Origin: JBDTDV01 sp039922875
GTDB taxonomy: Bacteria; Actinomycetota; Actinomycetes; Actinomycetales; Microbacteriaceae
NCBI GenBank assembly: GCA_039922875.1
Contig: JBDTDV010000066.1
Span: 9,010 to 73,009 of the forward strand
Length of the DNA stretch: 64,000 bases
Direction: 5' to 3'
How positions within the stretch are numbered: the first letter of the stretch is position 1; each line of letters starts with the position of its first letter. This document shows positions 53,292 to 61,567 of this stretch, one piece after another. Below the pieces are notes generated by a model, which did not search any database, was not told where the DNA came from, and saw nothing but the letters and a program-made list of their open reading frames with translations. Made by a program: the position numbers and the translations under genes.

Positions 53292-54080
53292 GTGGAACTC
53301 ACCCTGATCATCGCGTTACTCCTCGCGGTGCTCGTCGGTGTCTCGCTGGGCCTCCTCGGCGGCGGCGGGTCGATCCTCACCGTGCCGATCCTGACCTACG
53401 TTATCGGGATGGAGCCGCGTGAGGCGATCGCCTCGTCACTGTTCATCGTCGGTGTCACGAGCGCCGCGGGAATGTACCGCCATGCCAGAGCCCAGCGGGT
53501 GCGTTGGAAAGCCGGGGTCACCTTCGGGGTGGCGAGCATGGCCGGCGCGTTCGGTGGCGGGGTCACGGGCGGGTACGTTCCTGGCGTCGTGCTTATGCTC
53601 CTTTTTGCGCTCATGATGGTCACCGTGGCGGCCGCGATGATCCGCGGACGGAAGGGCGCCTCCACCCCGGCCGGCGAAGAAGCGCGCCTGCGCTTCTCGC
53701 GGGTGGTTGTCTACGGCCTCCTGATCGGGTTCGCGACCGGACTTGTCGGGGCAGGGGGCGGGTTTCTCATCGTCCCCGCGCTCAACGTTCTCGGCGGGCT
53801 TCCGATGGCCGTCGCAGTAGGGACCTCGCTGCTCGTTATTGTCTTGAACTCCTTCGCTGGCTTCGCGGGTTACCTGTTTTCGGTGAACCTCGACTGGCCA
53901 GTCGTGCTGTCCTTCACCGCGGTGGCGGTCGCCGGATCCTTCGCCGGTGCGAAACTTGCCGGGATCGTGTCGGAACGGTTGCTGCGCAAGGGCTTCGGAT
54001 TTTTCGTGCTCGCGATGGGCATCTTCGTGCTCTCCCGAGAGATGCCCTCACTGCTCGTCTCGCTTGGGATTGGAGCCTGA
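53292..54080 (+). CDS. TauE/SafE family sulfite/sulfur exporter
   Basis: The 262-residue protein has about eight membrane helices, with two GxxxGLxGxGGGFL-like motifs: LGLLGGGGSILTVPILTYVIG and ATGLVGAGGGFLIVPALNVL, the TauE hallmark. GTG start at 53292 with GAGGAAC upstream. It is 61 bp downstream of the CstB-like gene. It likely exports sulfite or thiosulfate made by that enzyme. Confidence 0.9.
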   Translation: MELTLIIALLLAVLVGVSLGLLGGGGSILTVPILTYVIGMEPREAIASSLFIVGVTSAAGMYRHARAQRVRWKAGVTFGVASMAGAFGGGVTGGYVPGVVLMLLFALMMVTVAAAMIRGRKGASTPAGEEARLRFSRVVVYGLLIGFATGLVGAGGGFLIVPALNVLGGLPMAVAVGTSLLVIVLNSFAGFAGYLFSVNLDWPVVLSFTAVAVAGSFAGAKLAGIVSERLLRKGFGFFVLAMGIFVLSREMPSLLVSLGIGA

Positions 54081-54084
54081 GCTC

Positions 54085-54547
54085 ATGACCGACCAGACAC
54101 AGCCATTGCTCGGCAGGATTGTAGCCGGTTAGGATATCCCGGTCATCAATGAGTGGGCGGTGCGCGCGGCAGCCTGACTCCATCTTTCTCGGCGACATCA
54201 TCGCCTACGGATTTGCGATCGTCACGGATTCGACTCGGCGGCTCAAAATCGTTCGGCATGTTCTTCATCGTCGGCATGCCGATCCGCGTGGTCGTGCGTG
54301 ACCGCTGGTCACCCGGCCTTTCCCTGGGACGTCTCATCGTCATCCGTAGAAACCCGAATGGGTTGGAGCGCGCCAGAAAGAATTTGCCTGGCGGTTGGGG
54401 TTCGGCCTGGCCTGTCTCGTGTTCTGCCTATCGATGCTGTTTATCGACACAGCATTCGGATTCTGCGTGGGTTGCGCTCTTCAATTGCCCAGTGGCTTCC
54501 AGTGGGGCAAGGCTGCCCACAGACAACACTGTTACGGGATCATCGAG
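54085..54547 (+). pseudogene. Decayed DUF4395 membrane protein gene
   Basis: Starting at an ATG 4 bases after tauE, the frame codes MTDQTQPLLGRIVAG then stops (TAG 54130), continues PVINEWAVRAAA then stops again (54175). In shifted frames it continues IFLGDIIAYGFAIV, FGMFFIVGMPIRVVV, WSPGLSLGRLIVIRRNP, WRLGFGLACLVFCLSMLF and FGFCVGCALQLP. All pieces match one DUF4395 protein, so at least two stops and about three frameshifts break it. Intact copies are often linked to thioredoxin or rhodanese genes in sulfur islands (recall). Confidence 0.88.
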
Positions 54548-55136
54548 AAGGCTCTTCTCCGGGACGCCACCCTTGCGGCGGAAGGCTGTGCGATGGGAAA
54601 AGGGGGCGACAGGTCGTACAGGTTTCGCCCGCGTTCTCGTCGTGAGTGTTGGATGAGACCGCGGCAGCAGTGACGGATCGTTCTAATATCAGACGCTGCA
54701 CCAGCGCCCATGCCAACAGCGCCAGGGCCAAGACTCCCAGAATTGGCCGAGCGGATATCGCCATGACCGTCGAGGAGCCGAACAGTTCGGTCAACGGTGA
54801 CATTTGGCCCGGGGCATCGATTGCCAATGCGACCCCAACCAGCCCGAAGATCGGCCACCGCAAGTCGCAGAAGGTTGCCTCCGCACCGAGAGGTGCGCCG
54901 ATGTACGTCGCCACCGTCAGCGCGGAAAGCACCACACCGGCACCGGCGATCGCGTATGCCCACCACGATGGTGCGGTACCGAGATTGCCCACCGGTGCCG
55001 CCGCCCACATCCCGGACGCGACGGCCATGACCCCGGAAAGTGCGCTGGCCACCACCGCAACGATGAGCCATCGTCGTGTGGACCAACCGCGAAGATCTGC
55101 CAGGGTGTCCCGTGTGCCGCTGGTAAGCGATCTCAC
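54540..55136 (-). CDS. Uncharacterised membrane protein with C-terminal CxxC
   Basis: The 198-residue protein has about four or five membrane helices (WLIVAVVASALSGVMAVASG, WAYAIAGAGVVLSALTVATY, IFGLVGVALAID, ILGVLALALLAWALVQRLIL) and a tail containing CTTCRP. Its ATG overlaps the thioredoxin stop by 4 bp, so the two form an operon. It resembles no family I can name. The pair thioredoxin plus CxxC membrane protein suggests transfer of reducing power across the membrane (inference). Confidence 0.7.
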   Translation of the reverse strand: MRSLTSGTRDTLADLRGWSTRRWLIVAVVASALSGVMAVASGMWAAAPVGNLGTAPSWWAYAIAGAGVVLSALTVATYIGAPLGAEATFCDLRWPIFGLVGVALAIDAPGQMSPLTELFGSSTVMAISARPILGVLALALLAWALVQRLILERSVTAAAVSSNTHDENAGETCTTCRPLFPSHSLPPQGWRPGEEPSR

Positions 55137-55531
55137 TTCGAAGCCGCCGTGTTCGCTGATGCCGCAGCGTTCGCATTCTGTTGTTCGATCTTGCGTAATA
55201 CGTCATCCATGTCCAGCCCTCGCACGGCCGCGATCACGGCCTCGAGCGCGGCAGGACCCAAGGCGCCCGGCTGCGAGAACACGAGGATCTGGTCTCGGAA
55301 CGCCATCAGGGTCGGGATCGACTGGATACCGGCCGCGGCCGCCAAACTCTGTTCTGATTCCGTGTCCACCTTTGCAAAAAGGATGTCGGGGTGGTTCTGT
55401 GAGGCCTGGCTGTAGGTCGGTGCGAACGCCCGACACGGGCCACACCATGACGCCCAGAAATCGACGAGGACGACCTCCCGGTCATTGATCGCTTCAGAGA
55501 ATGTGGCCCCGGTCAGCTCTTGTGTTGCCAT
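55133..55531 (-). CDS. Thioredoxin
   Basis: The 132-residue thioredoxin has the active site FWASWCGPCRAFAP (Cys30, Cys33), cis-Pro in GIQSIPTLMAF and a C-terminal extension of Asn/Ala repeats. ATG at 55531 is chosen; the upstream in-frame ATG at 55546 would fall before the ribosome site. The third CstR operator lies 21 bases upstream, so it is likely induced by persulfide too. Confidence 0.92.
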   Translation of the reverse strand: MATQELTGATFSEAINDREVVLVDFWASWCGPCRAFAPTYSQASQNHPDILFAKVDTESEQSLAAAAGIQSIPTLMAFRDQILVFSQPGALGPAALEAVIAAVRGLDMDDVLRKIEQQNANAAASANTAASK

Positions 55532-55551
55532 CCTTTTGTCCTCCAATACTT

Positions 55552-55567
55552 ATACCCCAGGGGGTAT
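55552..55567. promoter_or_regulatory. Third CsoR/CstR-type operator
   Basis: ATACCCCAGGGGGTAT lies in the divergent gap between the thioredoxin operon and the 44-residue ORF/cstR genes. Same half sites as the operators at 51337 and 51360. Confidence 0.85.
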
Positions 55568-55624
55568 CATGCTACTCTAGGTTCTGACGCAAGGAATCTG
55601 ACGCAAGGAAAGGCAACCTGTGCT

Positions 55625-55759
55625 ATGGATCACTGCGTGACCATGCAGGGGGCGCGATTGCTGCCCGGATGTTGGTGTTCTCCTGGTCGGTGCGCACAGC
55701 AAGCAAGAATGGGCGGCACCGTGGGAACAATGAACGACCAAGAACAGAAAAGGATCTGA
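55625..55759 (+). CDS. Possible Cys-rich 44-residue leader protein
   Basis: The short ORF (MDHCVTMQGARLLPGCWCSP then GRCAQQARMGG and NDQEQKRI) has four or five cysteines, starts after GGAAAGG and ends 2 bp before cstR (TGATCATG). It could be a leader peptide of the regulator gene. Coding is likely but not certain. Confidence 0.45.
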   Translation: MDHCVTMQGARLLPGCWCSPGRCAQQARMGGTVGTMNDQEQKRI

Positions 55760-55761
55760 TC

Positions 55762-56052
55762 ATGATCGGTAGCGGAACAGAGCACGTGGACAGCCAACGC
55801 AAGATCGTGAACCGCCTCAAGCGCGCCCAGGGGCAACTGGCCGCCGTGGTCGTCGCGGTGGAAGCGGGGGGTGATTGTCGCGCGGTGGTCACACAGCTGT
55901 CGGCGGTGTCAGCCGCCATCGATCGCGCCGGATTCGTGATCATCGCCTCCGCGATGAAAGAGTGCGTTGCCCTGAAGCCGGATGACAAGCAGGGCGGTGC
56001 CGAGCAGCTGAGTGTGGAAGAACTAGAGAAACTCTTCCTCACACTCGCATAG
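55762..56052 (+). CDS. cstR: CsoR/DUF156 family repressor, CstR type (persulfide sensing)
   Basis: The 96-residue all-helical protein begins with a basic helix RKIVNRLKRAQGQLAAVVVA and has Cys39 (GGDCRAVVTQL) and Cys68 (AMKEC), 28 residues apart. The copper-binding histidine of CsoR (position Cys-4) is alanine, leaving only the cysteine pair used by CstR to sense persulfide. It should bind the three ATACC/GGTAT operators. Neighbours are sulfide enzymes, supporting CstR over CsoR. Confidence 0.85.
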   Translation: MIGSGTEHVDSQRKIVNRLKRAQGQLAAVVVAVEAGGDCRAVVTQLSAVSAAIDRAGFVIIASAMKECVALKPDDKQGGAEQLSVEELEKLFLTLA

Positions 56053-56134
56053 AAAGCGGCCTCAACGAAGCGGTGATGGGATTGCCCGGATCGAGTCATT
56101 GGTTTGGGGCACAAGTGGAACGGAATTTACTCAC

Positions 56135-57271
56135 ATGAAAGCACGTGTTCTGATATTGGGTGCCGGCTTCGGAGGGCTGGAACTCACGGCCAGCCTGGCA
56201 GAACGCTTCGGCACCGGCATCGATATCACGCTGATCGACCGACGCGAGTATTTCGTGTTCGGCTTCTCCAAGCTGGATGTCATGTTCGGCAAGCAAACCG
56301 CGACTCAGGTCAGTCACCCATACAGTCGAATCAACAAGCCCGGTGTGCGATTCGTGCGTACGACGGTTTTATCGATCGACCCGCAGAACAAGCGTGTCGA
56401 GACCGACTCCGGAGTGTACGAAGCGGATTACCTTGTTCTCGCGCTCGGGGCCGACCTGGACCCGTCGGCCACACCCGGCCTTACCGAAGACGGGCACGAG
56501 TACTACACCAACGCCGGTGCTTTCGCGGTTCGCGACGTGCTCGCCGGCTTCGGCGGCGGTCGTGTGGTCATCGGTGTCACATCGGCACCGTTCAAGTGCC
56601 CGCCAGCACCGAGTGAGACAGCCCTGCTGATGCACGAGTACCTGACCGATCGAGGGTTACGCACCGGCTCCGAGATCGCACTGGTGATGCCGATGCCAGC
56701 ACCGGTCCCGCCATTGCCGGCAGCCTCCGAAGCGCTGTTGGCCGCGTTCGCAGAACGCGGCATCGAATGGCACCCTCAACGTATGATCACCCGCCTGGAC
56801 CCGGACGCGCACGAAGTGGTGTTCGCGGACGATTCTACGATGCCCTACGATCTGTTCCTCGGCGTGCCCAAACATGTTGCGCCGACCGTAGTCAGCGAAT
56901 CGGGTCTGACCGTTGATGGTTGGGTTCCCGTCGACCCGTTGACCCTGCAGACCACACGTCCGAATGTCTACGCGATCGGGGATGTCACCAGTGTCGGCAC
57001 CCCGAAGGCCGGAGTATTCGCCGAAGGCCAGGCATCTGTCGTCGCGGATTCGCTCAGCGCGCACATCACCTCGGACAACAACACACGAACCTACGACGGT
57101 AACGGTATCTGCTATGTCGAGTTCGGCAACCACCGCGCAGGCCGGGTGGATGTCACCTTCGCCGCCGGACAGGCACCATTCGGCCACTTCGACACCGCCA
57201 CGGAGACGATCGCTACGGAGAAAGACGAGTACGGCACATCCCGGCTACAGCGCTGGATCGGTGCAGCCTGA
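56135..57271 (+). CDS. Sulfide:quinone oxidoreductase-type flavoprotein
   Basis: The 378-residue FAD protein begins KARVLILGAGFGGLELTASL, has APFKCPPAPSETA with Cys155 and a second cysteine in YDGNGICYVEFG (Cys326), plus VYAIGDVTSVGTPKAGVFAE. The FKCPPAP and the two redox cysteines fit SQR/flavocytochrome c sulfide dehydrogenase flavoprotein. It would oxidise sulfide to persulfide and pass electrons to quinone. Start at ATG 56135; an upstream TTG (56099) lacks a site. 82 bp past cstR. Confidence 0.88.
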   Translation: MKARVLILGAGFGGLELTASLAERFGTGIDITLIDRREYFVFGFSKLDVMFGKQTATQVSHPYSRINKPGVRFVRTTVLSIDPQNKRVETDSGVYEADYLVLALGADLDPSATPGLTEDGHEYYTNAGAFAVRDVLAGFGGGRVVIGVTSAPFKCPPAPSETALLMHEYLTDRGLRTGSEIALVMPMPAPVPPLPAASEALLAAFAERGIEWHPQRMITRLDPDAHEVVFADDSTMPYDLFLGVPKHVAPTVVSESGLTVDGWVPVDPLTLQTTRPNVYAIGDVTSVGTPKAGVFAEGQASVVADSLSAHITSDNNTRTYDGNGICYVEFGNHRAGRVDVTFAAGQAPFGHFDTATETIATEKDEYGTSRLQRWIGAA

Positions 57272-57506
57272 GCCCGATCGATGAGACAAATACGAGACGA
57301 CTTGCCGCCGGACTCGTCGTAGTGCAACTGGTGGCTGCTCGCAGCACTGCTCTTCGAGCCGCGAGGACCCTGTTGGACGCTGGATACGCCCGCACCGATC
57401 GCGGCCGCTGTGCTGGTCGGCGGTGGTTTCGTGATTGCCGTCTGGGGCGTCATCGGGCTTGGACGGGGTCGATGCCTCGCGAAATTTGTAGGAAGGTGCG
57501 CGAATC
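57272..57506. other. Gap with membrane-gene remnant
   Basis: 235 bp. One frame reads WWLLAALLFEPRGPCWTLDT followed by a helix AAAVLVGGGFVIAVWGVIGL but is broken by a TAG before it and has no start. It may be a leftover of a membrane gene. Confidence 0.35.
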
Positions 57507-57755
57507 ATGATGAACGGAACATGGATAGACGGCGGTGGATGGTTCTTTGGTGTGCTCATCGCCGCTGGAGTCGTGTTGCTGATAATTCTCTTGGTGCGTC
57601 TCCTCGGAGGCGGCTTGAGCCGAGGCACCGGTGGAGGGCAGGGCACGCAGGCCCCCAGCAGTGGGCGCCGGCTGCTGGAGGAGAGGTATGCCCGAGGGGA
57701 TTTGACCACGGAGGAATACCAGGAGCGAATCCGTGTCCTGGGCGGCGGTAGCTGA
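57507..57755 (+). CDS. SHOCT domain membrane protein
   Basis: The 82-residue protein has one helix (FFGVLIAAGVVLLIILLVRL) and a C-terminal SHOCT domain (LLEERYARGDLTTEEYQERI). Such small proteins occur with copper and stress genes. Its stop overlaps the multicopper oxidase start (TGATG). Confidence 0.82.
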   Translation: MMNGTWIDGGGWFFGVLIAAGVVLLIILLVRLLGGGLSRGTGGGQGTQAPSSGRRLLEERYARGDLTTEEYQERIRVLGGGS

Positions 57756-59248
57756 TGCAGCCCATCACTCGACGACACGCCTTGATCCTTGGCGGTTTGG
57801 GAACGGCTGGCATACTCGCCGGCGGTACCGGGCTCTTCTGGGAGGCAAATACCCGATTCGTTCCGACGACAGCGGAACATTTGATGGAACCGAAAGCGCT
57901 CCGCAGCGTCAATGGTGCTCTGCAGCTAAAACTGAAGGCCGCCGAAGGACCGGTGCAGGTCGCGGGACATCACACAACAGCACTGACATATAACGGAGGA
58001 CTCCCGGGCCCAACATGGGTTGTGCGTCCCGGGGACCGCGTGAAGGTTTCCGTCGAGAACCAGCTGAAAGAGCCCACCAACCTCCACGTCCACGGACTAC
58101 ACGTCTCCCCAAACGGCAACAGCGACAACGTTCTTGTTTCCATCGACCCCGGAGCCATTTTCGACTACGACTACCAGTTGCCTGAGAATCATCCGCCCGG
58201 TGTGTTCTGGTACCACCCGCACCATCACGGCAACGTCGCCACACAAGTATTCGGCGGGTTGTATGGCGCCATCATCGTCGAGGACCCCGAGCCGATCCCC
58301 GTCTCTCGCGAGCGAGTTTTGGTGATTTCTGACATCAGCTTTGATGCATCCGGGGCGATTCCCGCACCGAGTGCGATGGACCGCATGATCGGACGGGAAG
58401 GGAACGTGATGCTTGTCAACGGGCAAACGTTGCCGCAGCTGAACGCTCTACCGGGCGAGCGTGAACGGTGGCGCATCATCAACGCGTGCGCGTCACGGTA
58501 TCTCCGGCTCCGACTTGATGGTCAACAACTGCAACTCTTAGGGATCGACTCCGGCCGATTCGCCCAGCCGCGTGACGTAACCGAGGTTGTCCTCACCCCA
58601 GGAAATCGTGCGGACCTGCTGGTGACAACCCTGAGCGGCACGGCGACGTTTCAGACCTTGCCGGTTGACCGGGGAACCGTCATGGGAATGATGGGCGGGA
58701 CACGCGGCTCCGCCACGAGCACGACCCTTGCCACGTTGGTTGTGTCCGGAGCGCCTGTCGCATCCTTCGCCGCATTGCCGCCTCAGCTGTCGCCTCGAGA
58801 CTTGAGGAGGTCAGCAGTTGATGGTCGACGAGAGTTGATTTTCGCTATGGGGATGGGAGCAGGCGGAATGGGCGCGGGCGGAATGGGCATGGGCGGAATG
58901 GGCATGGGCGGCGGAAACACCATGATGGCATTCACCATCGATGGCAAAGAGTTCGACCACGCCAGGGTCGACACGATCGTGCAAGGCGGTTCCATCGAGG
59001 AATGGACACTGACCAACACCAGCCCGATGGATCACCCAGTACACCTGCACGTCTGGCCCATGCAAATCGTTGAGCAAGACGGTGCCACCGTGCAGGAGAT
59101 CCTCTGGCAGGACGTCGTCAACGTGCCAGCCAACGCCAGCGTTCGCGTGCGGATCCCGTTCGACGACTTCACCGGCAAGACCGTCTACCACTGCCACATC
59201 CTCGACCATGAGGATCTCGGAATGATGGGAATCATCAACGCAACCTAA
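57755..59248 (+). CDS. Multicopper oxidase (CueO/laccase type), Met-rich
   Basis: The 497-residue protein has a Tat-like signal (TRRHALILGG) and the four copper motifs: LHVHGLHVSP, WYHPHHHG, HPVHLHVWPM and YHCHILDHEDLGMM. A Met/Gly-rich loop (near 58850-58930) with about six GxGGM units resembles the metal-binding methionine segment of CueO. It likely oxidises Cu(I) or phenols outside the cytoplasm. It starts at 57755, coupled to the SHOCT gene. Cargo of a copper module beside the sulfide locus. Confidence 0.93.
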   Translation: MQPITRRHALILGGLGTAGILAGGTGLFWEANTRFVPTTAEHLMEPKALRSVNGALQLKLKAAEGPVQVAGHHTTALTYNGGLPGPTWVVRPGDRVKVSVENQLKEPTNLHVHGLHVSPNGNSDNVLVSIDPGAIFDYDYQLPENHPPGVFWYHPHHHGNVATQVFGGLYGAIIVEDPEPIPVSRERVLVISDISFDASGAIPAPSAMDRMIGREGNVMLVNGQTLPQLNALPGERERWRIINACASRYLRLRLDGQQLQLLGIDSGRFAQPRDVTEVVLTPGNRADLLVTTLSGTATFQTLPVDRGTVMGMMGGTRGSATSTTLATLVVSGAPVASFAALPPQLSPRDLRRSAVDGRRELIFAMGMGAGGMGAGGMGMGGMGMGGGNTMMAFTIDGKEFDHARVDTIVQGGSIEEWTLTNTSPMDHPVHLHVWPMQIVEQDGATVQEILWQDVVNVPANASVRVRIPFDDFTGKTVYHCHILDHEDLGMMGIINAT

Positions 59249-59293
59249 TCCCAGTCGTAATCGCCAATTATGAACAACACTAAGGAGAACCCT

Positions 59294-59719
59294 ATGAACT
59301 ACGCACACACCATCACCGTCACGCTGCCCTTTGAGGACGCAGTCGCCAAAGTGCGGCAGGAACTGACGAACCAGGGGTTCGGCGTCCTGACCGAAATCGA
59401 TGTTCATGCAACCTTCGAAGCAAAACTCGGCAGCGAAAGCGCCAACACACTCGGCGACTATCTGATCCTAGGAGCGTGCAACCCAGCCCTCGCCGAACAA
59501 GCCCTCACCGCCGAGCCCGACATGGGGCTGCTGCTTCCCTGCAACATTGTCATCCGCCGAGCCCCGTCAGCGAAAATCACCACCGTGCAGGCGATCAACG
59601 CTCAGACCATGGTCCAGTTGAGCACCTCCGCGGAAATTCAGAACGTCGCCGACCAGGCCGACACACACCTGCTCGCCGCACTGTCAGCTATGGAAGGCCT
59701 GAACAGCATCACGCACTGA
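59294..59719 (+). CDS. DUF302 protein
   Basis: The 141-residue protein matches DUF302 with HTITVTLPFEDAVAKVRQEL, DVHATFEAKLG, LGACNPALAEQALTAEPDMG and LLLPCNIVIRRAP. ATG at 59294 after AAGGAG. DUF302 proteins occur with heavy metal genes; role unknown. Confidence 0.85.
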   Translation: MNYAHTITVTLPFEDAVAKVRQELTNQGFGVLTEIDVHATFEAKLGSESANTLGDYLILGACNPALAEQALTAEPDMGLLLPCNIVIRRAPSAKITTVQAINAQTMVQLSTSAEIQNVADQADTHLLAALSAMEGLNSITH

Positions 59720-59786
59720 GGACCTACGGCCCTATTTCACGATCACGCGGGGCGGTACGTTGTTTGACACAAATGGAGGTTTGAGC

Positions 59787-60047
59787 ATGTATGGATACGG
59801 ATGGGGTGGCGACAGTTGGGGAATTGCCGGCTGGATCGCAATGGCAGTGCTGATGATCTTATTCTGGGGAGGCGTGGTCACCGTCATCGTGGTTCTTCTT
59901 CGGCGTTCGCACTCCGACCAAGGAATGACCGGTATGCGCCCTTCGCACCATGACGCGGAGCGCATCCTGAACGAGCGTTTCGCCCGCGGTGAGATCGATG
60001 AAACCGAATACCTCGCCCGTCGTGGCGCGCTTCGGCGGCCGGAATGA
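59787..60047 (+). CDS. Second SHOCT domain membrane protein
   Basis: The 86-residue protein has a helix (GWIAMAVLMILFWGGVVTVI) and SHOCT motif (ILNERFARGEIDETEYLARR). ATG at 59787 after GGAGG; TTG at 59760 is less likely. Its end overlaps the next gene by 4 bp (ATGA). Confidence 0.82.
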   Translation: MYGYGWGGDSWGIAGWIAMAVLMILFWGGVVTVIVVLLRRSHSDQGMTGMRPSHHDAERILNERFARGEIDETEYLARRGALRRPE

Positions 60048-60628
60048 TATCTGTCAGAAAGTGGTCGTCCGGTGCGCAGGTCATCGTGGGGATTCTGGCC
60101 ACGCTGATCCTCGCCGGGCTGTCCCTTGTGGCGGTGGGCGTGTTGGGAGGCGGGTCCATCGCCGGTAGGCCCGCATCCCTATCCGGGTCCTCGTGCTCGG
60201 TGCCGAACTTTTCTGGAATGGTCGTGAAGGTCGCCCTGACAGACATGGGCGGGTCCATGATGGGCGGAGACAATGGGCAAATGTTCGGTGGCGCCATGCG
60301 CTTGAGCGCCGACCGGGCCACCGTTCGACACGGGACCGTGTCCTTCCTCGCCACGAACGAAGGCAGCATCAGCCACGAAATGGTTGTGCTTCCCCTTGCC
60401 AAATCTCAAATTGTGGGAACACGCCCAATTGGTGGCGACGCGAGGATCGACGAAGCAGGAAGCCTGGGGGAGGCATCCAACACCTGTGGAGATGGAGCGG
60501 GGCAGGGAATTCTGCCAGGCACTTCAAGCTGGGTAAGTGTCACGCTGAAGCCAGGCCGGTATGAATTGGTCTGCAACCTACCCGGCCATTACGCCGCCGG
60601 AATGTACACCCAACTCACCGCCACCTGA
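60044..60628 (+). CDS. Cupredoxin-like blue copper protein
   Basis: The 194-residue protein has an N-terminal membrane helix (IVGILATLILAGLSLVAVGV) and a plastocyanin/sulfocyanin-like fold. The copper ligands are His111 (SISHEMVV), Cys177, His182 and Met187 (YELVCNLPGHYAAGM). Met/Gly-rich stretch MGGSMMGGDNGQMFGG may also bind copper. It is likely an electron carrier or Cu chaperone for the multicopper oxidase. Confidence 0.88.
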   Translation: MISVRKWSSGAQVIVGILATLILAGLSLVAVGVLGGGSIAGRPASLSGSSCSVPNFSGMVVKVALTDMGGSMMGGDNGQMFGGAMRLSADRATVRHGTVSFLATNEGSISHEMVVLPLAKSQIVGTRPIGGDARIDEAGSLGEASNTCGDGAGQGILPGTSSWVSVTLKPGRYELVCNLPGHYAAGMYTQLTAT

Positions 60629-60758
60629 CAAAGCAACAAACGCACCAGGTGATGGGAACAGATAGCTTCTAGAGCCGCCGGTGAATGCCTTGCCCCAGCC
60701 ACGCGATTACCAGTCGACGCCCGACCGATAACCCGGTTGAAGGCTTCGTGATGCGACC
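60629..60758. other. Gap before mini-element
   Basis: 130 bp, no gene seen. Confidence 0.4.
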
Positions 60759-60997
60759 GGGGTCTGAGTAGTAACGGAACGGTATCGTCCGCTAGTGTCT
60801 CGGATCGCGGCGTTGACGGGACATATGGTTCGTGATGTCGATTACCCGAGCGGCCACGGGTATCTCGACATTGATTTGCAACACGAGTTGTCGACGCGAT
60901 ATCGGGGAGTTTTGTTGCTTCAAGCAACTCGTCGACAATCCCTCGTTTACCGATACGGGCTTAGCGGGCGTTTTCGTTCCGTTACTACTCAGACCCC
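60759..60997. mobile_element. 239-bp Tn3-type inverted-repeat mini-element (TIME-like)
   Basis: The ends 60759-60781 and 60975-60997 are a perfect 23-bp inverted repeat. In full 38-bp form (60759-60796 and 60960-60997) they match at 32 of 38 positions; the right end starts GGGGTCTGAG and continues ACGGAACGAAAACGC, like Tn3 family ends. The inside has no transposase. A CGACA/TGTCG dyad (60866-60895) could be a resolvase site. No matching 5-bp target duplication is seen (flanks CGACC and AGGAT). Confidence 0.8.
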
Positions 60998-61211
60998 AGG
61001 ATCAGGAATCCAGCCAAAAGCAGGACGACCGATCGGCGGAGTCTCATTCCCGGAACGTAACGGTCAATCCTGCATCCCGCATCCGAAAGCCCGCCCGCAG
61101 GGGGTTCCCCTTGCGGATGATCCGTGGCATCACACTGTCTCGTAATTGAAGTGTTTCGAAAGCCATGGGTTGGAAGACACCTTCGTTGCGAGACGCTCGA
61201 CGACTTTGTGA
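60998..61211. other. Gap between mini-element and AbiE-like remnant
   Basis: 214 bp with only short, weak frames; nothing I would call a gene. Confidence 0.35.
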
Positions 61212-61556
61212 GTCACAGCGATAAATGGTGTAGATGTTGCCGCGAACGTGGCTGACATCGCCGAGATTGCTGCGGACTCGAGAGTTGTGGCATCCGGTAT
61301 CAGCGACCCGCGTGCAGGTCTCTCGGTCGCTGGTGAGTTCGAGGGTTACATCGGGGCTGCCGATCTGGATGGATTCTTACGCGACAATCTGCTGGTTGAC
61401 TCCGCCTCGCCGAATATCCGCCTTCATGGCGTCGCGGAGCGGCCTTCCGAGTCCGTCGGTCTGGGGCTGGTGATTGCCGACCTTGTTGACTGGAGTCGTC
61501 CGCGCGAGGATGGTCGCGCGCTCGGACTTTTGAATGGAATCGAATGGCGCCGCTAA
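61212..61556 (+). pseudogene. Remnant of an AbiE-like partner gene (C-terminal part)
   Basis: The open frame (about 115 codons, no start at its left end, TGA before it) reads NVADIAEIAADSRVVASGIS ... GYIGAADLDGFLRDNLLVDS ... GLGLVIADLVDWSRPREDGR and ends 11 bases before the nucleotidyltransferase start. It looks like the C-terminal half of the protein that pairs with AbiEii-type nucleotidyltransferases. Upstream part is lost. Confidence 0.55.
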
Positions 61557-61567
61557 TGTTGCCCGCC

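Noticed and set aside
61003..61166. Short minus-strand frames (41 codons) past the mini-element
   Set aside because: Several overlapping frames with GC-poor codon use and no ribosome site; no support as genes.
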